From: Alphaproteobacteria bacterium
GTDB taxonomy: Bacteria > Pseudomonadota > Alphaproteobacteria > Rhodospirillales > Casp-alpha2
Length of the DNA stretch: 64,000 nt
Direction of reading: 5' to 3'
NCBI GenBank assembly: GCA_024279135.1
Contig: JAJRRU010000005.1
Span: 1 to 64,000 of the forward strand
Position numbers and translations under genes: made by a program. Of this stretch, positions 26,145 through 35,707 are shown piece by piece. Numbering within the stretch: the stretch's first letter is position 1; every line of letters starts with the position of its first letter. Under the pieces are notes generated by a model that did not search any database, was not told the DNA's origin, and saw only the letters and a program-made list of their open reading frames with translations.

Positions 26145-26890
26145 GTAATAATTCTGGTATAACCCTTAAAGACGTCAGCATCTGGTTCGGTGAGGGCGAA
26201 GACCGTGTCGATGCAGTCATTCACGCCAGTTTTGATATCAAAAAAGGTGATGCGTTTGGGCTGGTCGGTGAATCCGGTTCCGGCAAGTCTACCATACTGA
26301 AGGCCATAACAGGGTTGGCGCAAAACTGGTCGGGCTCCATATCGGTCATGGGACAGGACCTGGGACAACAACGCAGCCTGGAATTTTATAAAACCGTCCA
26401 GATGGTGTTTCAGGATCCCTACGCATCCCTGCACCCACGCCACACAGTAGACCATGTGCTGTCAGAAACCCTGTCTCTCCATAATGCCGATAATGTTGAT
26501 CATCGCATTGTTAGCGTGCTGGATGATGTGGGGTTGGGAAATACCTTCCGTTTTCGCTATCCTCACCAGTTATCGGGTGGTCAGCGACAGCGTGTCGCCA
26601 TTGCGCGTGCCCTGATACTGGAACCTGCCATATTATTGCTCGATGAGCCCACATCGGCGCTCGATGTTTCTGTGCAGGCCGAGATATTAAATCTGTTAAC
26701 GGACCTGCGCGAGGAACATAATCTGACGTATTTGATGGTCTCCCATGATCTGGCTGTGGTCGGGCATATGTGCTCCAGCCTCGCGGTCATGAACCTGGGC
26801 GAGATCGTCGAAGTGCTGAGCATTGAAAGCATGCGGACCATGACGGTGGAACACCCCTATACACGTCAGTTATTGGAAGCCAGTGTCTGA
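26141..26890 (+). CDS. ABC transporter ATPase, DppF type
   Basis: A 249-residue nucleotide-binding subunit starting at a GTG that overlaps the previous stop. Walker A is GESGSGKST, the signature is LSGGQRQR, Walker B is ILLLDEPTSALD, the H-loop is in MVSHDL, and the C-terminus has the HPYTRQLL motif. It is shorter than typical DppF because the post-motif tail is nearly missing. It is the last gene of the operon. Confidence 0.93.
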   Translation: MSNNSGITLKDVSIWFGEGEDRVDAVIHASFDIKKGDAFGLVGESGSGKSTILKAITGLAQNWSGSISVMGQDLGQQRSLEFYKTVQMVFQDPYASLHPRHTVDHVLSETLSLHNADNVDHRIVSVLDDVGLGNTFRFRYPHQLSGGQRQRVAIARALILEPAILLLDEPTSALDVSVQAEILNLLTDLREEHNLTYLMVSHDLAVVGHMCSSLAVMNLGEIVEVLSIESMRTMTVEHPYTRQLLEASV

Positions 26891-27034
26891 CTGTACGGGA
26901 TCACCAGTCAGGCTCACCATAAATTCCTTATATCAAGAATAAATTATTAATTTTAATATATTTATATTGGTCATTTAGAATTTAATATTTGAAAATGTCG
27001 CAGCGTTAGCCTTCAGGCTGGTGAATCGAGAGAT

Positions 27035-27670
27035 TCAGGTTGTGCGTTCGAAGGTTCCGGTTGCCGGATTCCAGGTTTCCAGGGCACCATCGAATATATT
27101 GAGATACCAACCATGCAGACTTAAGCTACCGGCAGTAACGGCATCGTTAATGAAATCAAAGGTTGTTAAGTTTTCAAGCGATAATAACACGGCCTGACGT
27201 TCGGCTGCCCGTAACAAGGCCGTGCCTTCCAGCTCGGGGTTGATGCGTGTTGCGCGTTGGTGCGCCTCGCGCAGCAAATTGGTCCATGCTGTAATAAACT
27301 GCCCCCCTGCCTGGCCGCCTTCCTGATTGGTGACCATGGCGGCCACACCGCCACATTGGGCATGGCCAATGATGACGATATGTTCGACACCCAGCCCGCA
27401 CACGGCGAATTCCAGGGCTGCACTGGTGCCATGATAATTACCGATTTCCTCGTAAGGGGGCACCAGGGCCGCCACATTGCGGATGGAGAATATATCCCCC
27501 GGTTCGGATTGCAGGACAATAGCGGGATCGACCCGTGAATCCGAACAGGCGATTACGGCAAACCGGGGCGACTGACCATGATTGAGCTGATCGCGGTAGA
27601 GACTGTTTTCTTGTTCGTAATATATTTTCCGAAATTTACGGAAACCGTCCAGCAAGGTATCAATGCTCAT
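27035..27670 (-). CDS. can: beta-class carbonic anhydrase
   Basis: This 211-residue cytoplasmic zinc enzyme interconverts CO2 and bicarbonate. The two family signatures are intact: ACSDSRVDP (zinc Cys and the Asp/Arg dyad, about residue 42) and GHAQCGGV (zinc His and Cys, about residues 103-106). The ribosome site is weak. It is divergent from the NhaR-like regulator across about 240 bp. It is a second, unrelated carbonic anhydrase besides the gamma-type at 10889-11494. Its proximity to the Mrp antiporter cluster may reflect pH/bicarbonate balance, but this is inference. Confidence 0.92.
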   Translation of the reverse strand: MSIDTLLDGFRKFRKIYYEQENSLYRDQLNHGQSPRFAVIACSDSRVDPAIVLQSEPGDIFSIRNVAALVPPYEEIGNYHGTSAALEFAVCGLGVEHIVIIGHAQCGGVAAMVTNQEGGQAGGQFITAWTNLLREAHQRATRINPELEGTALLRAAERQAVLLSLENLTTFDFINDAVTAGSLSLHGWYLNIFDGALETWNPATGTFERTT

Positions 27671-27849
27671 AATCGTTATCTTTCACAAATATAGGTTTTC
27701 ACCGTGCTGAATATTGTCATGTTCCTGTATCGCATAGACTAAATATGGGAGCAAATCGATTTCAGAGGTAACAATTTATAATTGCCCTCTCACTGGCAAA
27801 ATAAAAAAGTTCCATAGGGCTCTTATATTACCTATACAACAACAGAACA

Positions 27850-27888
27850 ATTCGATGATTATGAAAAAACAATTCGAATAAATCGAAT
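27850..27888. promoter_or_regulatory. candidate operator upstream of the NhaR-like gene
   Basis: An inverted repeat ATTCGA-ATAAA-TCGAAT (27872-27888) lies 21 bases before the start codon. Another ATTCGA half-site (27850-27855) sits 22 bases upstream, two helical turns away. This matches the layout expected for LysR-family autoregulation. Confidence 0.4.
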
Positions 27889-27909
27889 GAATTTAAATCA
27901 GGACGTATT

Positions 27910-28827
27910 ATGGCAGCAATCAATTTCAAGCACCTGCGCTATTTCTGGGCCGTGGCAAAAGAAGGCGGGGTTACACAAGCCAGTAAATTCCTGAATTTAA
28001 CACCACAGACTATCAGTGGGCAGTTGAAAATTCTCGAACAAGATCTGGGCGTAAAGCTGTTTAAAAAATCCGGACGTAATCTGGTTCTGAGCCAGGCTGG
28101 CCAGAAGGCCTTGAGTTACGCCGAGAAAATATTCCAGTTAGAAGCTGAACTGGAAACCGCATTGCTGGGGCCTTGCGATAATGCAGGCACGGTGTTCAGG
28201 GTTGGTGTGGTCGATGTAATACCCAAGCTTATCGTCTATCAGATGATCGAACCCGTTCTGCGGTCCGACGAGCCGTTACGGCTGATCTGTCAGGAAGGCG
28301 ATCTTAATTCATTGCTGGCCGATCTGGCCATTCACAAACTGGATCTGGTGCTGACCGACTGCCCTATTCCGCCGTCTCTTCGGCTCGATCTGTTCAGCCA
28401 CCCGTTGGGTGAATGCGGCATGGTATTTTTCGGGGCCAAAGAGCTGGCGGACCGATACCGCAAGGGTTTTCCCGGTTCATTGTCGGGCGCGCCGGTTCTC
28501 ATGCAGAGCAAGGAATCCTCGTTGCATAGCGACCTCAGGCGGTGGTTTCAGGGCCATAACATTTTCCCCTCGATCAAGGCGGAGATTGAGGACAGCGCTT
28601 TGCTGAAAGTGTTTGGTGAAAAAGGTCTGGGTGTTTTCAATGCACCAGCGGTCATCGAACGCCAGATCGCCCAGCAGTATGATGTGGAGGTCATCGGGCG
28701 TGCCGATGATCTGCGTGCCAGGTTTTTTGCCATTACCACCGAGCGCGATCTTCAACACCCCGGCGTTGCCACGATCACCACCCAGTTCCGCACCCTGTTG
28801 TCACGGGATGACGATAAGGCGGTGTAA
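27910..28827 (+). CDS. LysR-family regulator, NhaR-like
   Basis: A 305-residue DNA-binding protein. The N-terminal winged helix-turn-helix (about residues 6-64) contains FKHLRYFWAVAKEGG and LTPQTISGQLKILEQDLG, which closely recall E. coli NhaR, the Na+-responsive activator of nhaA. A LysR effector-binding domain follows. Its 3' end faces the antiporter cluster with an 11-bp gap. An NhaR-like regulator next to an Mrp-type Na+/H+ antiporter makes control of that cluster, or of ion/osmotic stress genes, plausible. Confidence 0.85.
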   Translation: MAAINFKHLRYFWAVAKEGGVTQASKFLNLTPQTISGQLKILEQDLGVKLFKKSGRNLVLSQAGQKALSYAEKIFQLEAELETALLGPCDNAGTVFRVGVVDVIPKLIVYQMIEPVLRSDEPLRLICQEGDLNSLLADLAIHKLDLVLTDCPIPPSLRLDLFSHPLGECGMVFFGAKELADRYRKGFPGSLSGAPVLMQSKESSLHSDLRRWFQGHNIFPSIKAEIEDSALLKVFGEKGLGVFNAPAVIERQIAQQYDVEVIGRADDLRARFFAITTERDLQHPGVATITTQFRTLLSRDDDKAV

Positions 28828-28838
28828 TGTCGGCTATT

Positions 28839-30509
28839 TTAGACCAATAATGAAAAAACCAGATAACTTAAAAAAATCAACAGCATAATGACTGCCATGG
28901 TGCCAATTGGCCGGCTTCTGGGTTCAAAGTGACGTAAATCAAGCTTGGCATAGTTGGCTAACCGGGTCCGTGTCGCCATCTCTGCCTGGTGTTGAACCTT
29001 GAGCACCCAATCTAGACTGCAGGCGACCACACCACCCAGTTTCCGGTAAAACCAGTCGAAATCCAGGGTAATGGTCAGGGTCCGTTTCATGAAGGGCAGC
29101 ATGAGGAAGAACGCAAAACCGGAAAATAACAGGAGTTGCAGCATTTTGACCACATGGGCCACGGTATAGGGCTCGTAGGCAACCGGATAAGGCAGCATGT
29201 CGTACAGGTATTGCGGCCAGATACCCAACCCGATGCACAAGGCAGCAAACAGAACCATGGCCAGTTTCATGTTCCATGGTGGATCGGTGGGGCGCAGACC
29301 GGAATCCTTCTGGAAAAAGACAAACCATGGGAATTTAATGCCGGCATGTAGGAAAACGCCGGCTGAGGCTGCCAATAACAACATCCAGACCACAAACATG
29401 CTTTCGTCGGCGGCTGACTGGCTGATCATGGATTTGCTGATGAAGCCGGACGTAAAAGGAAATGACGAGATCGACAGTGCGCCGATAATGCCGCAAATGG
29501 TGGTCAGGGGCATACTCTGGAATAGCCCGCCCAGATCGGTGCATTTGCGTTTGCCCGTCATATAGAGCACGGCCCCGGCAGACATCAGCAACAAAGCCTT
29601 GTAGATGATGTGCGTGAATGCGTGGGCCGCAACGCCGTTCATGGCCATCTCGGTGCCGATGCCGATGCCGGTCACCATAAAGCCCACCTGATTGACGATG
29701 CTGTAGGCCAGGATGCGGCGCATGTCATTTTCCAGCAGGGCATAAATAATGCCGTAAAAAATCATGAACAATCCGACGAAGATCAGAATTTCAGCACCGG
29801 GGAACCCGCGCAGCAAAACATAAACCGCTGTTTTGGTGGTAAAGGCCGACAGAAACACCGTGCCGCTGAAAGAAGCCTCGGGATAGGCATCGGACAGCCA
29901 CGATGACATCGGCGGTGCGGCGGCGTTGACCAGGAAACCCGCAAGGATCAGAACCGTGCCCAGGGTGTTGGGCTGCATGGCGGAAAATTCCACAGAACCG
30001 GAGTCCAGAATAAAGGCCAGAATACCCGCCATCAACAGCCCGCCACCGAACATGTGGGCCAGAAAATAACGCAACGATACACGGTATGACAGTTTGCTAC
30101 CCACCGAGAGAACCACCACGGTGGACGCCACGGCCATGATTTCCCAGAACACAAACAGGCTGATCAGATCACCGGTAAACACCACCCCGATGGCACACCC
30201 GGCGTAGATGAACACCGAAACCAGCTCCAGAACCTTTTTCTGGTTCAAGGCGTACAGGCCACCGGCAAAGGTCATGATGGAAAAAATGGTCGCAAACAGG
30301 CGGCTCAGTGCATCGACACGCACAAGAACCAGTTCGTATGTAAACAGGCTGACAACACCGTTTGAGCCGTCGGGCAGGCTCCAGATCAGTCCCAGCGTGA
30401 CCAGCGGCAGGCCCAATATCAGCACCGACCTGATATTCTGACTGACCACGGGCAGCAGGAATGCACCCAGGATCAGCACCAAACCGGGGGGGAAATCACT
30501 CATCGTCAT
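28839..30509 (-). CDS. proton-conducting antiporter subunit, MrpD/NuoM family (third copy)
   Basis: A 556-residue polytopic membrane protein with about 14 hydrophobic helices and the proton-conducting membrane transporter domain shared by MrpA/D and NuoL/M/N. Typical segments include FVFWEIMAVAST (transmembrane Glu), AHMFGGGLL, FTTKTAVYVLLR (conserved Lys) and HAFTHIIYKALLLMSAGAV (conserved His and Lys). A hydrophilic C-terminal tail of about 60 residues is longer than in the other two copies. It is the last gene of the cluster, overlapping the small protein before it by 14 bases. Confidence 0.9.
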   Translation of the reverse strand: MTMSDFPPGLVLILGAFLLPVVSQNIRSVLILGLPLVTLGLIWSLPDGSNGVVSLFTYELVLVRVDALSRLFATIFSIMTFAGGLYALNQKKVLELVSVFIYAGCAIGVVFTGDLISLFVFWEIMAVASTVVVLSVGSKLSYRVSLRYFLAHMFGGGLLMAGILAFILDSGSVEFSAMQPNTLGTVLILAGFLVNAAAPPMSSWLSDAYPEASFSGTVFLSAFTTKTAVYVLLRGFPGAEILIFVGLFMIFYGIIYALLENDMRRILAYSIVNQVGFMVTGIGIGTEMAMNGVAAHAFTHIIYKALLLMSAGAVLYMTGKRKCTDLGGLFQSMPLTTICGIIGALSISSFPFTSGFISKSMISQSAADESMFVVWMLLLAASAGVFLHAGIKFPWFVFFQKDSGLRPTDPPWNMKLAMVLFAALCIGLGIWPQYLYDMLPYPVAYEPYTVAHVVKMLQLLLFSGFAFFLMLPFMKRTLTITLDFDWFYRKLGGVVACSLDWVLKVQHQAEMATRTRLANYAKLDLRHFEPRSRPIGTMAVIMLLIFLSYLVFSLLV

Positions 30510-30750
30510 AATAGCTGTCCTTGCGCTTTAAAAAGACGCCAAGTGCTTTTGCAAACAATACCATGGCTACACAGACCACCAGCCCGAACCACGCGTAAAA
30601 GCCAAAAGTGCCATCAATTCCGAAGTACGGGTGTGGCTCCTTGAAGACATCGACCAAAACCAGTATGACCAGCAACCCGATGCCATAGCGCCATAACAGG
30701 CGGATGGTGTTTGGTCTGACGAGCCAGTGTTTTTCATCATTTCCGGTCAT
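30496..30750 (-). CDS. small two-helix membrane protein in the antiporter cluster
   Basis: An 84-residue protein with two hydrophobic segments (about 18-34 and 46-68) and a charged, acidic end (KRKDSYYDDE). It overlaps both flanking antiporter genes, which argues that it is translated and belongs to the complex. I do not recognise a family. It may be an accessory subunit specific to this type of Mrp cluster. Confidence 0.75.
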   Translation of the reverse strand: MTGNDEKHWLVRPNTIRLLWRYGIGLLVILVLVDVFKEPHPYFGIDGTFGFYAWFGLVVCVAMVLFAKALGVFLKRKDSYYDDE

Positions 30751-32234
30751 GGTATCGCTCCACCAGTCGTATCCAGGATGGCTGTTGCCAGATCATAGAG
30801 AGGTTGCGGATAAAAGAATAAAACCAGACAGGCAACCGCGGTGATGCACAGCGCGCTCAAGGACGCCAGGGGGGCTTCCTTCAGGGTATTATCGACCGGT
30901 GCGGCGTCATGTTTTGGGAAGAATGCCCGAAAGGGTATGGGCAACAGATAAACGATGTTCAGCAGCGAGCTGATCAGCAACACGGCCACGATGGCCCATT
31001 GCTGGGCATCCAGAGAGCCCATTAGCAAATACCACTTGCTCCAGGTCCCACCGGCCGGTGGCACGCCAATGATGCTGAGACTGGCAATGAAAAATGCCGC
31101 CATGGTAATGGGCATCTGTCGTCCCAGACCCTGCATCTGGCTGATGTTGGATTTGTGGGTCGCTACCAAAATAGCCCCGGCACAGAAAAACAGGGTTATC
31201 TTGCCAAAAGCGTGCATGGCGATTTGCATGGAGCCGCCGACCACGCCGATGGATGAGGCCAGCAAGGCACCGATGGTGATATAACCAAGCTGGCTGACCG
31301 TGGAATAAGCCAGCCGGGCTTTCAGGTTATCCTGACGCATGGCGACCACAGAAGACAGCAACACCGTGGCTCCTGCCAGATACAGCAAACCTTGTGTGCT
31401 GGGCAAGACATCCAGCAGGTCGATGCCGAAAATATAGACGCAGACTTTCATCACCGTAAACACCCCGGCCTTGACCACGGCCACGGCGTGCAGCAGTGCG
31501 CTGACCGGGGTCGGGGCGACCATGGCCGCAGGCAACCAGCGGTGAAAGGGCATGATGGCGGCTTTGCCGATCCCGAAGATAAACAGCGCCAGGATAATCG
31601 ATACGACGGTCATATTAATGTCCGGCCCGAATACTCCCCCGGCGGTGAAATCCAGCGTTCCGGCCACAAACCAGGTGCCGAGAATAGCCAGTAGGAAAAA
31701 GGCGATGGATGTGCTGAGCAGGATGCCCAGGTAGACCCGACCGCCCTGCCTGGCTTTTTCGGTTCCCGCATGGGTGACCAGCGGATAGGTCGACAGGGTC
31801 AGCATCTCGTAGAAAATAAACAACGTGAACAGGTTTCCGGCAAACGCGATGCCCATGACACAGCCGATGGCGATGGCAAAACACAGGTAAAACCGGGTCT
31901 GGTTTTCTTCGTGATGATGGCGCATGTAACCGATGGAATAGAGAGTGGTTACGGGCCACAGGAAACTGGCGATCAGGGCGAAAATCATGCCCAGCGGTTC
32001 GATGGTAAAGCTCAATTGTAATCCGGGCAGAATTTGCAGCCAGTCTACAGTGATGACCTCGCCGTCCTTCAGGCCGGTGTATAATTGCACCACAAAATAC
32101 AGCACCACCAGAGAGCTGATCATGCTGACGGCCTCGCGCAGGTTCGGGTTGCGCCTGAACGCCAGAATTCCGAACACAGCGGCCAGGGGCAGGAAGATGG
32201 TAAGCTGTAACATGGTTTCCAGTGAAAACGTCAT
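30747..32234 (-). CDS. proton-conducting antiporter subunit, MrpD/NuoM family (second copy)
   Basis: A 495-residue membrane protein of the proton-conducting transporter family. It has FIFYEMLTLSTYPLV (conserved Glu), FGIGKAAIMPFHRWLPAAMVAPTPVSALLHAVAVVKAG, the strongly conserved NuoM/MrpD core with Lys and His, and MHAFGKITLFFCAGAI. Start and stop overlap the neighbours by four bases each. It probably forms one of the stacked proton channels of a multisubunit cation/H+ antiporter. Confidence 0.92.
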   Translation of the reverse strand: MTFSLETMLQLTIFLPLAAVFGILAFRRNPNLREAVSMISSLVVLYFVVQLYTGLKDGEVITVDWLQILPGLQLSFTIEPLGMIFALIASFLWPVTTLYSIGYMRHHHEENQTRFYLCFAIAIGCVMGIAFAGNLFTLFIFYEMLTLSTYPLVTHAGTEKARQGGRVYLGILLSTSIAFFLLAILGTWFVAGTLDFTAGGVFGPDINMTVVSIILALFIFGIGKAAIMPFHRWLPAAMVAPTPVSALLHAVAVVKAGVFTVMKVCVYIFGIDLLDVLPSTQGLLYLAGATVLLSSVVAMRQDNLKARLAYSTVSQLGYITIGALLASSIGVVGGSMQIAMHAFGKITLFFCAGAILVATHKSNISQMQGLGRQMPITMAAFFIASLSIIGVPPAGGTWSKWYLLMGSLDAQQWAIVAVLLISSLLNIVYLLPIPFRAFFPKHDAAPVDNTLKEAPLASLSALCITAVACLVLFFYPQPLYDLATAILDTTGGAIP

Positions 32235-33709
32235 GGCGAGCCCCCGAACAGGCTCTGGGCAGCCGATTGTGCCATTTGAACACCGAGACGGGTATCAATG
32301 CCGAAATAGATATTCCCGGCGACCAGCAGCCAGACCGGCACAAGGAGTGCCATGGGGGCCTCGCTAACCTGCGGGGTACCGGGTTCCGGGTCAATGAAGT
32401 AGGCCACTTCGACAATCTTCCAGACGTAGACGATTGCCAGCAAGGAGCCCAGCAGGATCAGTACGGCGACCGGCCACCAGCCATTATCCAGGACAGCCAT
32501 GACCAGATACCACTTGCTGACAAAACCCACAGTCAGTGGTACGCCAATCAGGCTCAGACCGCCCACCACTATGGCCGCCATGGTTAGCGGCATCTGCCGG
32601 GCCAGACCCTTGAAATCGTTGAGTTGTACACTGTTAACCCGGTACATCACCGCCCCCAACGCCAAAAACAGTGCGCCTTTTATCAAGGCATGATTGAAGA
32701 CATGCAACAAGGTAGCCATCAGGCCCGCCGACGTGCCCACACTGAAGCCGACGATCATATAACCGATCTGGGCCACGCTGGAATAGGCAAACAGATGTTT
32801 CAGGTTCGTCTGATAGATGGCGGCGGCGGAAGCGATAAAGATACCCAGCAGGCCGAGCCCCAGAAACAGTTCTTGCAACGGTAGGGTGGTAAAGGAAAAA
32901 GAATAGCCAAAAACCGAGAAGGTAAAGCGGATCAACAGATAAAGCGCGACCTTGGTGGATGTGGCGGCGAAAAAAGCGGTCACGATGGACGGCGCGTAGG
33001 AATAGGCGTTGGGCAGCCACATATGAAGCGGGAACAGGGCCAGTTTGAGACACACCCCGACAATGAAAAAAGCAAACGCCACCAATACGGTTTTTGTATT
33101 GGCCACCTGGGGCAGCCGGTCGGCAAGGTCGGCCATATTCAGGGTGCCGGTCATCTGGTACATCAGACCGATGCTGATGAGAATAAACGTGGCCCCGATT
33201 GTACCCATTATCAGATATTGGTAGGACGCCCACAGAGCCCGCCTGCCTTGGCCCATGGCGATCATGGCGTAGGCCGACAGGGAAGATATCTCCAGGAATA
33301 CAAAAACATTAAACGCGTCCCCGGTAGAAACGATGCCGAGCATTCCGGCTAGCGACAACAGGTACAGTGCGTAAAAAATCGTGTGGCGGTCTTCGGAGAT
33401 TTCTGCGGTAATGCTGGTCTGTGCGGCAAGCAATACAACGGTGCTGATCGCCGATATAATCAGCAACAAAATGGCGTTCAGTTCATCGATGCGGTATTCG
33501 ATGCCCCAGGGCGGCGCCCAGCCACCCATTTCGTAGGATATTGTCCCAGATGCCAGGACTTGCTGAAGCAGGGCAATGCTGATTAGAAATGCCGCACCAC
33601 TGACCATCAGCGTAAACATCCAGACCAGGACCGGTCGTTTGATGATCAGGCACGACGGTGCGGCCAGCAGCGGGACGATAACCTGCAATACGGGTAGGTG
33701 TGCTAACAC
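32231..33709 (-). CDS. mnhD: cation/H+ antiporter subunit D (first copy)
   Basis: This 492-residue membrane protein is the copy most like canonical MrpD/MnhD by position (directly after mnhC) and sequence. It has FVFLEISSLSAYAMIAMG, CLKLALFPLHMWLPNAYSYAPS, FFAATSTKVALYLLIRF and HVFNHALIKGALFLALGAV. Conserved transmembrane Glu, Lys and His residues of the proton path are present. Its start overlaps the end of mnhC by seven bases. Confidence 0.93.
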   Translation of the reverse strand: MLAHLPVLQVIVPLLAAPSCLIIKRPVLVWMFTLMVSGAAFLISIALLQQVLASGTISYEMGGWAPPWGIEYRIDELNAILLLIISAISTVVLLAAQTSITAEISEDRHTIFYALYLLSLAGMLGIVSTGDAFNVFVFLEISSLSAYAMIAMGQGRRALWASYQYLIMGTIGATFILISIGLMYQMTGTLNMADLADRLPQVANTKTVLVAFAFFIVGVCLKLALFPLHMWLPNAYSYAPSIVTAFFAATSTKVALYLLIRFTFSVFGYSFSFTTLPLQELFLGLGLLGIFIASAAAIYQTNLKHLFAYSSVAQIGYMIVGFSVGTSAGLMATLLHVFNHALIKGALFLALGAVMYRVNSVQLNDFKGLARQMPLTMAAIVVGGLSLIGVPLTVGFVSKWYLVMAVLDNGWWPVAVLILLGSLLAIVYVWKIVEVAYFIDPEPGTPQVSEAPMALLVPVWLLVAGNIYFGIDTRLGVQMAQSAAQSLFGGSP

Positions 33710-34056
33710 TCCTGATTATCCTTTTCCTGTATTTCATCTTCTTCGATGCTGCCATAGGCTTCTTTTATGCGGACAATCAGGGCTAACCCCAAAGCCGTGG
33801 TGGCGATACCCACCACAATGGCGGTGAGGATCAGTACATGGGGTAAAGGATTGGAATACTGGCTGAACTGGTCGGCCAGAATGGGTGCAGTGGCACCGTC
33901 GACCTTGCCGATGCTGATGTAAAAAATAAACACCGAAGTCTGGAAGATGATCAGCCCGGCTATTTTCTTGATCAGGTTGCCTTGCGCGATCACGATGTAG
34001 AAACCGATCATCATCAGGATCACCACAATCCAGTAGTTATAGAGCCCAACTATCAT
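33703..34056 (-). CDS. mnhC: cation/H+ antiporter subunit C
   Basis: A 117-residue membrane protein with three hydrophobic helices, homologous to NuoK. It shows GFYIVIAQGNLIKKIAGL and the conserved HVLILTAIVVGIATTALGLAL block. An acidic tail (YGSIEEDEI) follows. It lies three bases after the fused B subunit gene and overlaps mnhD. Confidence 0.93.
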   Translation of the reverse strand: MIVGLYNYWIVVILMMIGFYIVIAQGNLIKKIAGLIIFQTSVFIFYISIGKVDGATAPILADQFSQYSNPLPHVLILTAIVVGIATTALGLALIVRIKEAYGSIEEDEIQEKDNQEC

Positions 34057-34059
34057 TAT

Positions 34060-35079
34060 TTATCCCTGTTTATCTCTGGATCGCTTGCGTTGCAGGTATT
34101 CGATGCGGCCAGCAAAGTTGAAGAAGATGATGACCATGACCGATGCAACGGTAATGCCCACGCCAAGCTCGATGAGCAATATACCCAGATGCTGACCGGC
34201 GATGGGATCAGACAGCAAAACGCTGTAATCCAGGAAATCCCCCCCTTTCAGCATGGATACCACCCCGACCATGCCATAGAGCATGGCACCGATCCCTGAG
34301 AGCAACAGCACCAAGGGTTGGTTGATGACACGGCGCGCCGTGCTTAAACCGAACAACATGCCATAAAGGATGATCGCCGCGGCGAAGATCACACCGGCCT
34401 GGAACCCGCCACCGGGGCCGAAATCGCCATGAAACTGGACATAAAGCGCAAACAGCAGAATAAACGGGATCAACATTTTACACACCACGCGCAGGACCAG
34501 GTGTTGCTCGTGTAACTTGTCATGCAACAGGTCGATTTCGGCGTCACCGTCTTTCGGCGGTTTGGCCAGACCCAACAGGGCCAACACACCCAGCCCGGCG
34601 GTAAAGATCACCATCACCTCGCCAAAGGTATCAAAGCCCCTGTAACTGGCCAGCACGGCCGTGACCAGATTGGGAACCCCTACTTCCGCCATGGAATCCT
34701 GAATATAACGTGGTGCCACGTGCAGATTGGCTGGGGCTTCTGCGAAACCAAAATAGGGCATGTCCATGGTGCCATAAACCAGTAATGCACCCGTCATGAC
34801 CACCAAAACCAGGGCCAGCAGGTGTTTGTACGGTGGCGCACTTTCATTGCGCCCAGTCATGGCGATGGTGGTCAGCATCAGGACCGTTGAAATACCGGCT
34901 CCCACGGAGGCTTCGGTAAAGGCTACGTCAACGGCGTCCATGGTGACGAAAAAACTGGCCGATAAAAGCCCATAAACACCCAATAGCATAACCACGGCCA
35001 ACAGATCCTTCATGCGAACGATGGCGACGGCAACACACAACAGCATTGTCAATAAGACGATGTGAACTAACGGGTCGAT
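34060..35079 (-). CDS. mnhB: fused MrpB-type antiporter subunit (DUF4040 + MbhE-like + MnhB)
   Basis: A membrane protein of about 330-340 residues. The N-terminal DUF4040/MbhD part shows RMKDLLAVVMLLGVYGLL and DVAFTEASVGAGISTVL. A middle MbhE-like part shows YRGFDTFGEVMVIFTAGLG. The C-terminal MnhB domain shows HGDFGPGGGFQAGVIFAAA. The first two parts correspond to the C-terminal end of large MrpA proteins. The start is unclear: an open frame reaches 35232 inside mnhG, but TM1 begins near codon 35079. The nearest usual starts, TTG at 35052 and ATG at 35046, fall within TM1. Confidence 0.85.
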   Translation of the reverse strand: MDPLVHIVLLTMLLCVAVAIVRMKDLLAVVMLLGVYGLLSASFFVTMDAVDVAFTEASVGAGISTVLMLTTIAMTGRNESAPPYKHLLALVLVVMTGALLVYGTMDMPYFGFAEAPANLHVAPRYIQDSMAEVGVPNLVTAVLASYRGFDTFGEVMVIFTAGLGVLALLGLAKPPKDGDAEIDLLHDKLHEQHLVLRVVCKMLIPFILLFALYVQFHGDFGPGGGFQAGVIFAAAIILYGMLFGLSTARRVINQPLVLLLSGIGAMLYGMVGVVSMLKGGDFLDYSVLLSDPIAGQHLGILLIELGVGITVASVMVIIFFNFAGRIEYLQRKRSRDKQG

Positions 35080-35414
35080 GGCCCTGCGTCTCCCTTGTTT
35101 GCTTCTTCTTTTTTGTGAAGGACTGGCAAGAGCCCGTTCTGAAAAGCTGTTTTGGTTAATGCATGACTTGAAGTTGGGTTGATAAACAGTGTCATAAAAA
35201 GAATAATAATAAGTTTTATGACTACCAGCCATTCAGGCATTTGTAGTATCAGCCCAACCAGAATCAGTCCTGTTACCAGCGTATCACCGACCCCGGCGGC
35301 ATGCATGCGGGTATAAAAATCGGGGAACCGCAAGACGCCAATGCCGCCGATGATGGCGATAATGCCACCCAGCAGCAGAAAGAGCCCGCCGATTGAGCTG
35401 ATGATCACATCCAT
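35067..35414 (-). CDS. mnhG: cation/H+ antiporter subunit G
   Basis: The 115-residue membrane protein has three hydrophobic segments and the MnhG hallmark GVLRFPDFYTRMHAAGVGDTL (about residues 26-46). The C-terminal 25 residues are charged. Its 3' end overlaps the upstream part of the fused B-subunit frame. It starts one base into the stop of mnhF. Confidence 0.93.
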   Translation of the reverse strand: MDVIISSIGGLFLLLGGIIAIIGGIGVLRFPDFYTRMHAAGVGDTLVTGLILVGLILQMPEWLVVIKLIIILFMTLFINPTSSHALTKTAFQNGLLPVLHKKEEANKGDAGPSTR

Positions 35415-35707
35415 TACACGTCCCTTCCGATAGATTTTCTGTTGCCGGGAGGGCGGCGCTCATCGAAGGAGCCGGAGTAGCGTAATATGGCAATGACACT
35501 GATGAAATTGATCAGGGCATAGACCATGGCTATATCGAGGAATTCCGGACGACCCATGACAAATCCCAACAAGCATATAAACAGCACCGTTTTGGTGCCG
35601 AACATATTGACCGCAAGAATACGGTCATAGAAGGTCGGGCCTATGTATCCACGAATGAATGCCAGGAACATAACCACCAGAATGGCAAGGGTTGCGGCGA
35701 TAAGCAT
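35414..35707 (-). CDS. mnhF: cation/H+ antiporter subunit F
   Basis: A 97-residue membrane protein with three helices. GPTFYDRILAVNMFGTKTVL (about residues 28-47) is the MnhF/PhaF signature. It abuts mnhE with no gap and overlaps mnhG by one base. The C-terminal stretch ERRPPGNRK is unusually basic. Confidence 0.93.
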   Translation of the reverse strand: MLIAATLAILVVMFLAFIRGYIGPTFYDRILAVNMFGTKTVLFICLLGFVMGRPEFLDIAMVYALINFISVIAILRYSGSFDERRPPGNRKSIGRDV

